Source: an uncultured Erythrobacter sp. (lineage in GTDB: Bacteria; Pseudomonadota; Alphaproteobacteria; Sphingomonadales; Sphingomonadaceae). From it: 64,000 nucleotides of DNA. The stretch lies in assembly GCA_937969505.1 (NCBI GenBank), contig CALBWA010000013.1:1-64000 (forward strand), in the 5' to 3' direction. Positions 17,142 through 26,055 of this stretch are shown one piece after another (position 1 is the stretch's first letter; the number at the start of each line of letters is the position of its first letter). The translations under genes and the position numbers were made by a program. The notes under the pieces are model-generated. The model saw nothing but the letters and a program-made list of their open reading frames with translations, had not been told where the DNA came from and did not search any database.

Positions 17142-18341
17142 CTATCTCTCCGCAACCGTCTGCCGGTTCGGCTTGATGGTCTCGCCATCAGTCAGAAATC
17201 CACCAGCGCGCAACACAATCCATTCGCTGCCATCGAGGCCGGAATTAATCGCGACACCATTGGCCGTCACGATTCCCGTTACGATGCCCCGTCGTCGCGC
17301 CTTGTCTTCTTCGTCAATCACATAGACGTAATCACCCTCTTTGTCGGAAAGGATTGCGCTTTCCGGTAGGATTGGCGCGGTGATTTCACCACCATTGATC
17401 ACCGCCGTGGCAAAGCCTCCCGGGCGAAGTTCGGGGGCATAGGACAAAGCTACGCGCACTGTACCTTGCCGGTCCTGAGGGTCTATCATCGGCGAGATTT
17501 GCCAAATTTGCCCACTGAAGATCTTGTCAGAACCCGTGGGCGTTACCTTCGCGCTACGCCCGGTTGACAGCGCTGCCAATTGATCTTCGCTCACCCGAGC
17601 AAGCATTTCCATTTCACCGCCGCGGGCAATGCGGAACAAAACGCCTGACCCCGATGAAACTGTTTGGCCCGGGTCAACATCACGAGCCAGCAACAGTCCT
17701 GCCTCTGGCGCAACCACATTGAGGCGGGCATTGCGCGCCTGAAGCTCGCGATATTGCGCCTGCGCCACATCCACGCGGGCAGCTGCCGAATCGCGCGTGG
17801 CTGTGAGGCGATCAACGTCAGCCTGCGAGACGAAGCCGCGCTCCACCAACTGGAGCGACCGCTCCAGATTGCTCTGCGCCAATGCTGCATCAGCCCGAGC
17901 AACCTTGATTTGCGCTTCTTGCGCACGCAATTGCTGGCCCTGCACAGACCGGTCTATGACTGCGAGCACCTGCCCCTTGCGTACCCAGTCTCCGGCATCA
18001 ACCGGCACGCTGATCACACGACCACCTTCGCCGACCACCCCGACGGGCAATTCTCGCCGCGCAGCAATTGTGCCGGAAGCGGTAATTTCGCCAACAACCG
18101 TGCTGCTGCCAGGCGCGATAACTGTAACCACCGATAGTTCAGAGTCGTCATCAGCTGCAGCAACGGGAGCAGCTTCAGAATTGAAAAAGAAATAAGCAGC
18201 GATCGCCAACACCAACGCAAGCAGAGCGGCCCCCAAGACGATCAATTTGCGACGCGAACGCGCTTCGCCGTCCTGCGCATAGGCAAGGTCAGATTGGATC
18301 GCAGTAGAAGTCTCGGCCTTAACGCTGGTCTCGTAATTCAT
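17142..18341 (-). CDS. RND efflux periplasmic adaptor (membrane fusion protein)
   Basis: A 399-residue HlyD/AcrA-type adaptor linking the RND permease to an outer-membrane channel. A cytoplasmic N-terminus is followed by one membrane anchor (about residues 32-52, LIVLGAALLALVLAIAAYFF). Then come a biotinyl-lipoyl half (VPVDAGDWVRKGQVLAVID), an alpha-helical hairpin (about 130-200), the second lipoyl half (LNVVAPEAGLLLARDVDPGQ) and a beta-barrel/C-terminal domain. It is the first gene of the adaptor-permease-DUF445 operon. No TolC-like gene or regulator is adjacent. Confidence 0.94.
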   Translation of the reverse strand: MNYETSVKAETSTAIQSDLAYAQDGEARSRRKLIVLGAALLALVLAIAAYFFFNSEAAPVAAADDDSELSVVTVIAPGSSTVVGEITASGTIAARRELPVGVVGEGGRVISVPVDAGDWVRKGQVLAVIDRSVQGQQLRAQEAQIKVARADAALAQSNLERSLQLVERGFVSQADVDRLTATRDSAAARVDVAQAQYRELQARNARLNVVAPEAGLLLARDVDPGQTVSSGSGVLFRIARGGEMEMLARVSEDQLAALSTGRSAKVTPTGSDKIFSGQIWQISPMIDPQDRQGTVRVALSYAPELRPGGFATAVINGGEITAPILPESAILSDKEGDYVYVIDEEDKARRRGIVTGIVTANGVAINSGLDGSEWIVLRAGGFLTDGETIKPNRQTVAER

Positions 18342-18511
18342 GGTCTTTCCCTGTCACTGGTGTGTTATACTGATAACTCACCAAGCGCAATCCCTCATAG
18401 ACCCGGCATATTAATCGGGCAATCCGCCTATCGATGACTGACTTCACAGTCCGGTCAACGCAACAAGGCAAGAGCGGCAGAAAATTCACGGGCCGTGTTA
18501 CATAATTGCAC

Positions 18512-18551
18512 AAGAAAAAGGGGCAGAACAGTCAAGCTGCTCCGCCCCTTT
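18512..18551 (-). terminator. Terminator of the GlsB-type gene
   Basis: On the minus strand AAAGGGGC pairs with GCCCCTTT, extended inward by GA/TC and CAG/CTG with single-base mismatches and a CTTGA loop, and followed by TTCTT. It lies 37 bases after the stop of the small membrane protein gene and before the RND operon, insulating the two. Confidence 0.8.
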
Positions 18552-18587
18552 ACCTGTGGCACATGTATGCCGGTTAGTCAGAAATTC

Positions 18588-18854
18588 TTAGCGAACACGG
18601 CCACGCTGAATCAGATTTACAATGCCGAGCAGAATGACGGCACCAACCAGGCTCATCAAAAGGCCGGGAATGTCAAATGAGGTCAACGTAGAGCCGATGC
18701 CGATAAAGCCACCCACAAAGCGGCCGATGAACGAACCGATAATGCCAACGACGATGTTCCAGAAAATTCCCATTGATGCGTCGCGGTTCATAACCATGCT
18801 GGCAAGCCAGCCGATGATGCCGCCAACGATAATCGCAATAATCCAACCAATCAT
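18588..18854 (-). CDS. GlsB/YeaQ/YmgE-family small membrane protein
   Basis: An 88-residue transglycosylase-associated/stress-response membrane protein family member. Three hydrophobic segments rich in glycine are visible (MIGWIIAIIVGGIIGWLASM, NIVVGIIGSFIGRFVGGFIG, and a C-terminal LLMSLVGAVILLGIVNLI). Length and pattern match the family. The ATG has a strong AGGAGGA Shine-Dalgarno. It is flanked by its own terminator and is probably transcribed alone. Family members are often induced by stress; the molecular role is unclear. Confidence 0.93.
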   Translation of the reverse strand: MIGWIIAIIVGGIIGWLASMVMNRDASMGIFWNIVVGIIGSFIGRFVGGFIGIGSTLTSFDIPGLLMSLVGAVILLGIVNLIQRGRVR

Positions 18855-19034
18855 ACCATTCCTCCTGTTTTTACTCGGTATTGTTGTATCAAATGCATGT
18901 GAAGCGCATTTGTGCCGAGACAGGTGAAATTATAGCAATTTGGCGCGAACGCCAGCGGCCGCTTGCGCGACAATGGGCGCGCCGGTTAACATCTTGGAAT
19001 TGTTGAACAACTTCGCTCTGGGCTTGTAGTGCGA

Positions 19035-19334
19035 CTAGTACTTCAGCTGCCGCTCATAGAGATCACGATAATGCTGGATACGGGTGACACGTAGACCCTG
19101 CATCCCGGAACGATCTACCGCGCGCTGCCATGAAGCGAACTCTTCAAGAGTGAGGCCATAGCGTTCAAGAACCTCGTCAATCGTCAGCAGACCGCCGTTT
19201 ACAGCAGCAACCACTTCAGCCTTGCGACGCACAACCCAACGCTTCGTCGAGGGCGCAGGCAAGTCATCAATCGTCAGCGGTTCTCCAAGGGGGCCGATGA
19301 CTTGTGCTGGACGTATGTCTTGGTTCTCAATCAT
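19035..19334 (-). CDS. sciP: SciP-type CtrA inhibitor (DUF1153)
   Basis: A 99-residue DNA-binding cell-cycle regulator. The hallmark blocks are present: VIGPLGEPLTIDDLPAP, STKRWVVRRKAEVVAAVNGG, and the helix-turn-helix part LTLEEFASWQRAVDRSGMQG-LRVTRIQ. In Caulobacter SciP binds CtrA and blocks activation of CtrA-dependent genes in G1; the same role is inferred here. The ATG abuts the TAA of the upstream gene with no intervening base, which implies translational coupling. The presence of sciP supports the alphaproteobacterial assignment. Confidence 0.93.
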   Translation of the reverse strand: MIENQDIRPAQVIGPLGEPLTIDDLPAPSTKRWVVRRKAEVVAAVNGGLLTIDEVLERYGLTLEEFASWQRAVDRSGMQGLRVTRIQHYRDLYERQLKY

Positions 19335-19688
19335 TTATATCTCTTCATCGCCTGATGCCGCAGCCTCTTGAACTGCAGCGGCATTACCCCAGCAGGATTT
19401 TCGATGCTCTAAATCACCATGGTTAACATGTCGTTTGCCATTCGATAGGGGATTGAAATAGCCTGCTGCCGCATCGGCAAAGCTGGCAGATCCGTGATCC
19501 CGATCAAGCTGCAAGACATGGCGCAGATCACGCGCAGCGTTTATCCGCGCTGCCAATTCAGACCAGCCAAATGCGCGTAGCGCCGTGCCGCCGCTGCTGA
19601 TTTCACCGCCAGCCTGGCCATTTGCGCCGCCTTCGCGGGCAGGGACAAAGGGGGTTGCCGTGTCAAAATTGCTATGTGCTTCGAACAT
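19335..19688 (-). CDS. Uncharacterised protein coupled to sciP
   Basis: A 117-residue protein I do not recognise. It has no signal peptide or membrane segment. The middle shows one possible helix (WSELAARINAARDLRHVLQL) and the rest is Gly/Ala/Asn rich. Evidence for a real gene is its position: its stop touches the sciP ATG, the 147-bp gap to divergent mnmA gives it room for a promoter, and its codons look like those of its neighbours. The start is uncertain, with a weak Shine-Dalgarno. It may be a co-regulated partner of SciP. Confidence 0.65.
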   Translation of the reverse strand: MFEAHSNFDTATPFVPAREGGANGQAGGEISSGGTALRAFGWSELAARINAARDLRHVLQLDRDHGSASFADAAAGYFNPLSNGKRHVNHGDLEHRKSCWGNAAAVQEAAASGDEEI

Positions 19689-19835
19689 GATTTGACCGCC
19701 CTAGACCCCCAGTTCTCAAGATCAGGTAAAACCGGCCTTTACTCTTGATTAGGATTAGCTCGGGCGGTCAGCATCACTTCGCCAGGATCACAACGGCTGG
19801 AATAGCGGGCAAACCATGTGTATGGGGCTCGCCTG

Positions 19836-20990
19836 ATGTCATATGCAGATACATTTGATGCCGGGCTTGATGCAGCGGCGCTGTTCGATCTGGACAAACC
19901 AGCCGGTGAGAGCCGCATTGTCGTTGCCATGTCGGGCGGGGTCGACTCCTCAGTCGTGGCCGCTCTTGCCGCAGCGAGCGGTGCTGAAGTGATCGGCATA
20001 ACGCTGCAATTGTACGATTACGGCGCGGCGACCGGACGCAAGGGCGCTTGTTGCGCGGGCGATGACATCAGCGATGCACGCTCTGTTTCGGATAAGCTGG
20101 GTATCGCTCATTACGTGTTCGATCACGAAAGCGCCTTTCGCGAAGATGTCGTCGAGCAATTTGCCGACGAATACCTGGCCGGACGCACACCGGTGCCTTG
20201 CATCCGCTGCAATATGGGGCCGAAATTTACTGACCTGTTCCGCATGGCGCGCGAATTGGGGGCCGATTGTCTGGCGACGGGCCATTATGTGCAGCGCATC
20301 ATGGGCCCGGCCGGATCGCAGCTTCATCGCGCCGTCGATGCCTCGCGCGATCAGTCCTACTTTCTTTACGCCACCACGCAGGATCAGCTCGACTACTTGC
20401 GCTTTCCACTTGGCGGTCTTCCCAAGACACAGGTCCGCGAGTTGGCGGAGCAAGCTGGCCTGCGCAATGCCGCCAAGCCGGACAGCCAGGATATCTGCTT
20501 TGTGCCGGATGGCGATTACGCAAAAATCGTGAAAAGCTTGCGCCCCGAAGGCGGCACGCCGGGCAACATCGTGCATGCCGCAACGGGCGAAGTTCTGGGC
20601 CAGCACCAGGGCATTGTGCATTATACCGTGGGGCAGCGCCGCGGGCTGGATATCGGCGGCCAGCCAGAGCCGCTGTATGTTATCGGCCTCGACGCAGGCA
20701 GTCATGAGGTCAAAGTTGGCCCCAAGCTGATGCTCGCAGTCAAAGAAGCTACATTGATCGAGACCAACCGGATCGGGCCCATTCCCGATGCACCGCTGAC
20801 AGCCAAGGTCCGCAGTCTCGCCAAGCCTGTTCCCATCACTCTGGAAGGTGCGCTGGGCGATGGCGCCACCGTCAGCATTCGCTTTGGGAGCCCAGAATTT
20901 GGAGTGGCGCCGGGACAGGCGGCTGTTATCTACAGCGGTGAACGGGTCATCGGTGGCGGCTGGATCGAGGAAACAGTCAGAGCCGCTTGA
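19836..20990 (+). CDS. mnmA: tRNA-specific 2-thiouridylase
   Basis: Thiolates U34 of tRNA-Lys, -Glu and -Gln in an ATP-dependent reaction. The 384 residues contain the PP-loop SGGVDSSVV, the first catalytic cysteine in PVPCIRCN, the GHYVQR block, [12 protein letters not shown], and the second cysteine in [13 protein letters not shown]. The ATG at 19836 (MSYADTF) was preferred over the one 18 bases upstream because GGGG sits about 10 bases before it; both are possible. It is divergent from the sciP pair. Confidence 0.96.
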   Translation: MSYADTFDAGLDAAALFDLDKPAGESRIVVAMSGGVDSSVVAALAAASGAEVIGITLQLYDYGAATGRKGACCAGDDISDARSVSDKLGIAHYVFDHESAFREDVVEQFADEYLAGRTPVPCIRCNMGPKFTDLFRMARELGADCLATGHYVQRIMGPAGSQLHRAVDASRDQSYFLYATTQDQLDYLRFPLGGLPKTQVRELAEQAGLRNAAKPDSQDICFVPDGDYAKIVKSLRPEGGTPGNIVHAATGEVLGQHQGIVHYTVGQRRGLDIGGQPEPLYVIGLDAGSHEVKVGPKLMLAVKEATLIETNRIGPIPDAPLTAKVRSLAKPVPITLEGALGDGATVSIRFGSPEFGVAPGQAAVIYSGERVIGGGWIEETVRAA

Positions 20991-21016
20991 TCAGCTGAAC
21001 AAATGGCGTTGCGGCT

Positions 21017-21361
21017 TTATCGATCCTCGTAGGGTTGCAAAACGCATCCATACCCTTCCCGATAATAGGCTGTATCGTCGCTGATTAATGGAAACCGTGC
21101 GGTCACACTTTGAGCAACCGGATCATCGACCAGCGTAATCAATTCCATTCCACCAATCTTATCCTTGGCACAGTCTTCCAAACTGCGCCCGGCAACAAAC
21201 CGGCATGAACACGCCACGCGCGCAGCATAGGCGGTGCCTGCCTCTGCATAGCCTTGGGCTGGTGCGCGGTAGCTCCAGGCCAACGCTGCAAGGGCAATAG
21301 CGGCGATGAGTGTGGCCCACAGGCCATACCGTCGGGGCTTTGAAGACTTTGCGATTGCCAA
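21017..21361 (-). CDS. Uncharacterised small membrane-anchored protein
   Basis: A 114-residue protein with one N-terminal hydrophobic segment (about residues 13-33, GLWATLIAAIALAALAW) and a periplasmic part. That part contains a cysteine cluster (VACSCRFVAG...DCAK) and a later conserved-looking REGYGCVLQ. Spaced cysteines suggest a disulfide-stabilised fold. It is divergent from a lipoprotein serine hydrolase with only 32 bases between starts. In my experience a similar gene sits beside such hydrolases in sphingomonads; no function is known to me. Confidence 0.72.
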   Translation of the reverse strand: MAIAKSSKPRRYGLWATLIAAIALAALAWSYRAPAQGYAEAGTAYAARVACSCRFVAGRSLEDCAKDKIGGMELITLVDDPVAQSVTARFPLISDDTAYYREGYGCVLQPYEDR

Positions 21362-21393
21362 GTGATTGTCCTTGCGCGAGTGATTGCACCGTC

Positions 21394-22536
21394 ATGAATC
21401 GGTTGCGCTCCCTTATCGCCACTTTGCTGGCCCTGCCAAGCCTTGCCATAGCTCTTTCTGCTTGCGGCGATGCTGCTCCCCTCCCCCCCCCGTTGAGCGA
21501 GAAGGCGCTCGCAGCCGTGACCGAAAATGCAGGCGCGCCGACGCGCGAACTGGCGCGCGAAGTGGATGACCTGTTCACGATGCCAGACCTCGGAGATACG
21601 CGAGCCCTGATCGTCATGCAGAACGGCGAAATCGCTGCAGAACGCTATGCCGACGGATATGGTGAGGATACTCGTTTCGTCAGCTGGTCGATGGCCAAGA
21701 CGATCACTGCAATCATGATCGGCATGATGGTCGCTGATGGCAAACTCAGCATGGATGAGAGTGCCCCTGTGCCCCAGTGGCAAAGGCCCGGTGATGCGAG
21801 GGGAGAAATCACTTTGCGGCAATTGCTCCAGATGCGCAGCGGGCTGCGGCATACAGAAGCAGGCGATCCTGTCTACGAAAGTTCAGAAGTGCGCATGCTG
21901 TTTCTTGACGGGCGCGATGACATGGCAAAGTGGGCCGAAGAACAGCCACTGGAAGCAGAGCCTGGGGCGAAGTTTGAGTATTCAAGCAACACCACGGTCA
22001 TTCTGGCTGACATTGCTGCCGATGTTCTGACCAGCAGCCGCGACCCTGATATCAGGCGACAGGCCGTGACCGATTATCTCAACGCGCGCTTGTTCGAGCC
22101 TCTTGATATGGCCTCGATGGTGCCGGAATTTGATGCAGCAGGCACTTTGATCGGGGGCAGTCTGATCCACGGCACCGCGCGCGACTGGGCAAAGCTGGGC
22201 GAGATGCTGCGCCGCAAAGGCAGGGCACCGACAGGTGAACAATTGGTCCCACGTCGATGGGTGGATCAAATGGTATCGCCCAGTCCGCGATCACCGCAAT
22301 ACGGGTTCCAGACCTGGCTGAACCGCCCACTGGATGATCCCGAACAGCCCCACCCGCTGTTTCCGGACAAGGCACCGCAAAGCACTTTCGCTCTTATCGG
22401 TCATATGGGCCAATACGTAATCGTGTCGCCCCAGCAGCGCCTCACAATTGTGCGCTTGGGCCATTCCGCAGGTGAACCAAGGGTTCGTATGGTCAGTCAG
22501 CTCGGCGATCTTTTTACGATCTATCCGCTGCGCTGA
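21394..22536 (+). CDS. Beta-lactamase-fold serine hydrolase lipoprotein (class C / CubicO type)
   Basis: A 380-residue protein of the penicillin-binding-protein/beta-lactamase superfamily. The signal ends in a lipobox ALSAC (about residues 20-24). Catalytic motifs are SMAK (SxxK, in SWSMAKTITA), YSSN (YxN) and HMG (HxG, in ALIGHMGQYV). Substrates of this branch range from peptides to esters; resistance to beta-lactams should not be assumed. The ATG at 21394 was chosen because the signal peptide begins there; an in-frame upstream ATG lies inside the divergent gene. Its 3' end overlaps the end of the convergent phzF-like gene by 23 bases. Confidence 0.9.
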   Translation: MNRLRSLIATLLALPSLAIALSACGDAAPLPPPLSEKALAAVTENAGAPTRELAREVDDLFTMPDLGDTRALIVMQNGEIAAERYADGYGEDTRFVSWSMAKTITAIMIGMMVADGKLSMDESAPVPQWQRPGDARGEITLRQLLQMRSGLRHTEAGDPVYESSEVRMLFLDGRDDMAKWAEEQPLEAEPGAKFEYSSNTTVILADIAADVLTSSRDPDIRRQAVTDYLNARLFEPLDMASMVPEFDAAGTLIGGSLIHGTARDWAKLGEMLRRKGRAPTGEQLVPRRWVDQMVSPSPRSPQYGFQTWLNRPLDDPEQPHPLFPDKAPQSTFALIGHMGQYVIVSPQQRLTIVRLGHSAGEPRVRMVSQLGDLFTIYPLR

Positions 22537-23377
22537 GCTTTGCTCGCGAAATGGTGCAGCAAGCGCCGCCAATGTGCACGCGAGAGCGGGAAGCCTCGAG
22601 CCTCAAAGTCAGGTCACCCCCCCGCTCAGAAGCCTGATGGGCTGTGAAGCTCGCGCGCGCCAGTCGATCAGCCCAAAACGGCGCCAGAGCAGCATGGGCC
22701 GAGCCCGTGACACTGTCCTCATTCGCCCCAGCGCCCGGCGCAAACACCCGGCTGACGACATCGCTCGCACCCCCGGGCGCGGTGCAGATAAACTGGTCAT
22801 TGCCTAAAGCAGCCAACGCTTCGTAATCCGGCTTCACGGCGCGCACAGCGGCTTCGTTATCATAGAGAAAAATGTTGTAGCGATCCGCGCTGCGCTGGAT
22901 GAGTTGTGCTGGACTGCCGAGCGCGGCTTCTGCTTCCGGGTATGGGGCTGGCTGCGTGGCAATGACCGGCAAAGCCACCTCGTAGCTTGCTGCACAGTCT
23001 GGGGATGCGCCCCGCCGGACAGTTAATTCGCCAGCTTTGCGTGGCATGAAAGTTATGCAGGACAAAGCGTCATTGCGACCCAGCAAAATATGGCCCGCAG
23101 CCAAAGTCGCGTGGCCACAAAGAGCGATCTCACCACTGGGCGAATACCAGCAGATGTCCCAAACATCGCCACTTTCGGCATGGCCGACTGCAGGCCAGAC
23201 AAAGGCAGTGGCGGGCAAACCGATGCTCCGGGCGATCGCCGCAAACGTTGTGTCGTCGAGCCGATGCTCAAGCTCCATGACAGCAGCCGGATTTCCGCCC
23301 GATGGGGTGTTGGAAAAAGCTGCAACCTTCCAATAGGGCAGTCCCGCGTCAGCCTGCGACACAGCTCGGTCAGCCAT
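22514..23377 (-). CDS. PhzF-family isomerase/epimerase-like protein
   Basis: A 287-residue member of the PhzF (diaminopimelate-epimerase fold) family. Two pseudo-symmetric halves are visible: the first with VAAFSNTPSGGNPAAVM, FVWP and GEIALCGHATLAAG, the second with VSRVFAPGAGANEDSVTGSAHAALAPFW. Both are typical PhzF blocks. True phenazine synthesis is unlikely because no phz genes are nearby; the substrate is unknown. The ATG at 23377 overlaps the end of the cation-efflux gene by 8 bases, and upstream in-frame codons do not look PhzF-like. It is last in the pdxH-CDF-phzF operon. Confidence 0.9.
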   Translation of the reverse strand: MADRAVSQADAGLPYWKVAAFSNTPSGGNPAAVMELEHRLDDTTFAAIARSIGLPATAFVWPAVGHAESGDVWDICWYSPSGEIALCGHATLAAGHILLGRNDALSCITFMPRKAGELTVRRGASPDCAASYEVALPVIATQPAPYPEAEAALGSPAQLIQRSADRYNIFLYDNEAAVRAVKPDYEALAALGNDQFICTAPGGASDVVSRVFAPGAGANEDSVTGSAHAALAPFWADRLARASFTAHQASERGGDLTLRLEASRSRVHIGGACCTISRAKLSAADRS

Positions 23378-24341
23378 CGTCGGCCAACTTGCGAAATTCA
23401 TCGGCCTCGACCAGCGCATTACCCGGCTCGTCGATATGGCCTGCCGGATCGATGTGGATGAGCAACTCCATATTCGGGAAGTGCTGCATCAGATCAGCTT
23501 CGACCCGTTCAATGATCTCATGGGCAGCATCAACGGTCATCATACCGGGCAGATCGACATGGAATTGGACAAAGTCGCGAGTGCCGCTGGTACGAGTGCG
23601 CAGATCGTGAAGATTGGACAGTTCCGGATGGCGTGCTGCCAACTCAACAAAGCGGTTGCGCTTTTCCTCTGGCCATTCCCGGTCCATCAGGTGATCCACT
23701 GCCTCGCCAGCGGCACGCCATGCTCCCCACATCAGCCAGGCGGCAATGGCCATCCCGAACAATGGATCTGCGCCGGTCAGGCCGAGCATTGAATCAAGCA
23801 CCAGCGCCGCAATCACAGCCATATTGAGCAACAGGTCAGACTGGTAGTGCAGGTGATCGGTCTGGATCGCGATGGACCTTGTGCGGCGGATCACATGCCT
23901 CTGCCAGGCGAGCAGGCCCAGCGTTGCTGCTATTGCAATGCCCGAGACAATAATGCCTTCTTCAGCGGCGCGCACCTCGCTGCCTTCGATCAGATGACCA
24001 AACGAGCGCCAGCCGATAGCCGCAGCTGACAACACGATCAGAATGATCTGGACCATGGCGGCAAGCGCCTCTGCCTTACCATGGCCGAAGCGATGGTTCT
24101 CATCAGCCGGATGGGCGGCCACCCAGACGCCAATCAATGTTGCAATACTGGCGACCAGATCAAGCGCTGTATCCGCCAAACTGCCCAGCATAGCGCTCGA
24201 CCCGGTTTGCCAGGTTGCCCACAGCTTGAGCCCGACGAGAAACAGGGCAGTGGCAATCGACGCCAGCGCTGCACTGCGGGTCAGGCGCGCCAGCTCAAAT
24301 GCGTCATCGCGAGGAACATGCGAAGATGCCGGCTTGCTCAT
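23370..24341 (-). CDS. Cation diffusion facilitator (FieF/YiiP-type divalent metal exporter)
   Basis: A 323-residue inner-membrane antiporter exporting Zn2+, Fe2+ or similar ions. Six hydrophobic segments cover about residues 25-210. Metal-site residues are visible in SLADTALDL (TM2) and HLHYQSDLLLN (TM5, HxxxD). The cytoplasmic domain has HDLRTRTSG, FVQFHVDLPG and LLIHIDPAGH with the expected His/Asp ligands. The ATG at 24341 forms an ATGA overlap with the pdxH stop, which decides the start. Which metal it exports cannot be read from sequence. Confidence 0.93.
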   Translation of the reverse strand: MSKPASSHVPRDDAFELARLTRSAALASIATALFLVGLKLWATWQTGSSAMLGSLADTALDLVASIATLIGVWVAAHPADENHRFGHGKAEALAAMVQIILIVLSAAAIGWRSFGHLIEGSEVRAAEEGIIVSGIAIAATLGLLAWQRHVIRRTRSIAIQTDHLHYQSDLLLNMAVIAALVLDSMLGLTGADPLFGMAIAAWLMWGAWRAAGEAVDHLMDREWPEEKRNRFVELAARHPELSNLHDLRTRTSGTRDFVQFHVDLPGMMTVDAAHEIIERVEADLMQHFPNMELLIHIDPAGHIDEPGNALVEADEFRKLADDG

Positions 24342-24997
24342 GGATAAAGCAGCGTGTCGGACCATGCGGCTTGGGCAGATGAGCGTTCAAATCTGCGTCG
24401 GTCATGCATCCGCCCAGGGCGATCAATCCAGAATTCCATGGCGATCGGATTCAGAGTGAAGCCCGTCCAATGCGAAGGCCGCGGAATATCGCCATCGGGA
24501 TACTTGGCCTCAATGGCGGCGACGCGATCAAAATAGGTCGCGCGATTGGCGAGCGGTTCGGACTGATCCGAAGCCGCCGAGGCGATCTGGGACTTTCGCG
24601 GACGAGAGTGAAAGTAATCGTCCGCCATAGCGGCGCTGACTTCCTCCAGAGCCCCCTCAATCCGGATCTGTCGGCGCAGGCTCTTCCAATGGAACAGCAG
24701 TGCGGCCTGTATGTTGGCGCGGATTTCGGCACCTTTGCGACTGTTGGCGTTGGTGTAGAACGTAAACCCATCAAGCCCATGCCCCTTCAACAACACCATC
24801 CGAACCGATGGCGCTGCGCCTGAAGTTGCAGTCGCCAAAGCCATTGCGTTGGGATCATTGGGTTCGCTCGCCTGAGCCTCAGCAAACCAATCCTCGAACA
24901 AAGCAAATGGGTTATTGCCGGGAATGACGCTATGCCCTTCGTCAGCACCAAGGATGTCTCTTTCGCCAGTCGGCGTGTTTGATGTGGGTTTGCTCAT
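24338..24997 (-). CDS. pdxH: Pyridoxamine 5'-phosphate oxidase
   Basis: FMN-dependent last step of pyridoxal-5'-phosphate synthesis and salvage. About 219 residues; conserved blocks are PFALFEDWFAEAQASEPNDP, VRMVLLKGHGLDGFTFYTN, SRKGAEI, ALLFHWKSLRRQIRIEG and the C-terminal WTGFTLNPIAMEFWIDRPGRMHDR. Several Met codons are in frame near the start (24997, 25009, 25027); 24997 was chosen with AGGGG upstream, but it is not certain. It heads the operon with the cation exporter and phzF-like genes and is divergent from the DnaJ-like gene. Confidence 0.95.
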   Translation of the reverse strand: MSKPTSNTPTGERDILGADEGHSVIPGNNPFALFEDWFAEAQASEPNDPNAMALATATSGAAPSVRMVLLKGHGLDGFTFYTNANSRKGAEIRANIQAALLFHWKSLRRQIRIEGALEEVSAAMADDYFHSRPRKSQIASAASDQSEPLANRATYFDRVAAIEAKYPDGDIPRPSHWTGFTLNPIAMEFWIDRPGRMHDRRRFERSSAQAAWSDTLLYP

Positions 24998-25044
24998 GCC
25001 CCTGCCCATAGCCCCGGCCTTTATCATAAGAAAGTCTGAGTCCT

Positions 25045-25061
25045 TGCACGATGCTCGTGCA
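25045..25061. promoter_or_regulatory. Perfect inverted repeat between pdxH and the dnaJ-like gene
   Basis: TGCACGA-TGC-TCGTGCA: two 7-bp perfect arms around a 3-base centre, in the 82-bp gap between the divergent starts at 24997 and 25080. No T-run follows on either strand, so an operator or a small mRNA hairpin is more likely than a terminator. Confidence 0.5.
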
Positions 25062-25079
25062 TTACCTAGCTAACACGCG

Positions 25080-26054
25080 ATGGCCGATCCTTACACAACC
25101 CTGGGCGTTGCCCGCACTGCCTCTGAAAAAGAGATCAAGAGCGCCTATCGCAAGCTGGCCAAACAGTTGCATCCTGACCGCAATACAGACAATCCCAAGG
25201 CTGCCGAACGGTTTTCGCAGGCCACGAATGCTTATGATTTGCTGTCCGATAGCGACAAGCGCGCCCAGTTTGATCGCGGCGAGATTGATGCAGAGGGCAA
25301 TCCCACCAATCCGTTTGGCGGAATGGGTGGCGCAGGCTTCGGTCAGAGAGGCGGTCCTCAAGGTTTCCGGCCCGAGGACATGCAGGGCTTTGGCGGCGAT
25401 GAAATGGATCTCGGTGATCTGTTTGACGGTCTTTTCGGCGGGGGTGGCGGGCGGCGCGCGCGGTCGGGACCCGGTAATTTCGGTGGCGCAGGTTTTGGGG
25501 GCAGACGCTCCTCCCCCCCGCCGCAAAAGGGCGCAGACATACATTATCGTCTTGGCGTTCCCTTCACTGATGCCGCCACCAGAGCAGATCAGCGCATCAC
25601 TTTAGCCGATGGCAAAACGATCAATCTGAAACTGCCCGCAGGAGTAGAAGACGGGACGCAAATGCGGCTCAAGGGTAAGGGGCAACATGGGCCAGGCGGT
25701 GCTGGTGATGGGCTGGTCATGGTCGAAGTCGACGCTCACCCATTTTACCGACGTGATGGCGACCATATTCGCATGGATCTACCGATCACACTGGGTGAGG
25801 CTGTGCGCGGGGGCAAGGTAAAGTGCCCCACCGTTGATGGTCCGGTAATGCTTACAATCAAACCCGGGACCAATGGTGGCACAGTCATGCGGCTGAAAGG
25901 CAAGGGTTGGAGCAAGAAGTCAGGAGAGCGGGGCGACCAGCTGATCACGTTGGAAATCCAACTGCCCGAGAGCGCTGATGGCCTTGATGCGCTTGCCAAG
26001 CGGCTCGAAGACTGGGAAGACGACAACGAGCCGCGCAGCAAACTCGGGGTATAG
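25080..26054 (+). CDS. DnaJ C-terminal domain protein (CbpA-like co-chaperone)
   Basis: A 324-residue type II J-protein. J domain at about residues 3-67 with the HPDRN signature; Gly/Phe-rich linker about 75-160 ([23 protein letters not shown]); C-terminal substrate-binding domains about 165-310 ([29 protein letters not shown]). There is no CxxCxGxG zinc finger, which separates it from the main DnaJ and points to CbpA/DnaJ-class-B proteins that stimulate DnaK ATPase. It stops one base before the GTG start of the next gene. Confidence 0.93.
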   Translation: MADPYTTLGVARTASEKEIKSAYRKLAKQLHPDRNTDNPKAAERFSQATNAYDLLSDSDKRAQFDRGEIDAEGNPTNPFGGMGGAGFGQRGGPQGFRPEDMQGFGGDEMDLGDLFDGLFGGGGGRRARSGPGNFGGAGFGGRRSSPPPQKGADIHYRLGVPFTDAATRADQRITLADGKTINLKLPAGVEDGTQMRLKGKGQHGPGGAGDGLVMVEVDAHPFYRRDGDHIRMDLPITLGEAVRGGKVKCPTVDGPVMLTIKPGTNGGTVMRLKGKGWSKKSGERGDQLITLEIQLPESADGLDALAKRLEDWEDDNEPRSKLGV

Positions 26055-26055
26055 C

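Noticed and set aside
21394..22536. Antibiotic-resistance beta-lactamase
   Set aside because: The fold and SxxK/YxN motifs are shared with many esterases and peptidases; the lipoprotein form and context do not indicate resistance.
22514..23377. Phenazine biosynthesis gene cluster
   Set aside because: Only a single PhzF-fold protein is present, embedded in a pdxH/metal-export operon; no other phenazine genes.
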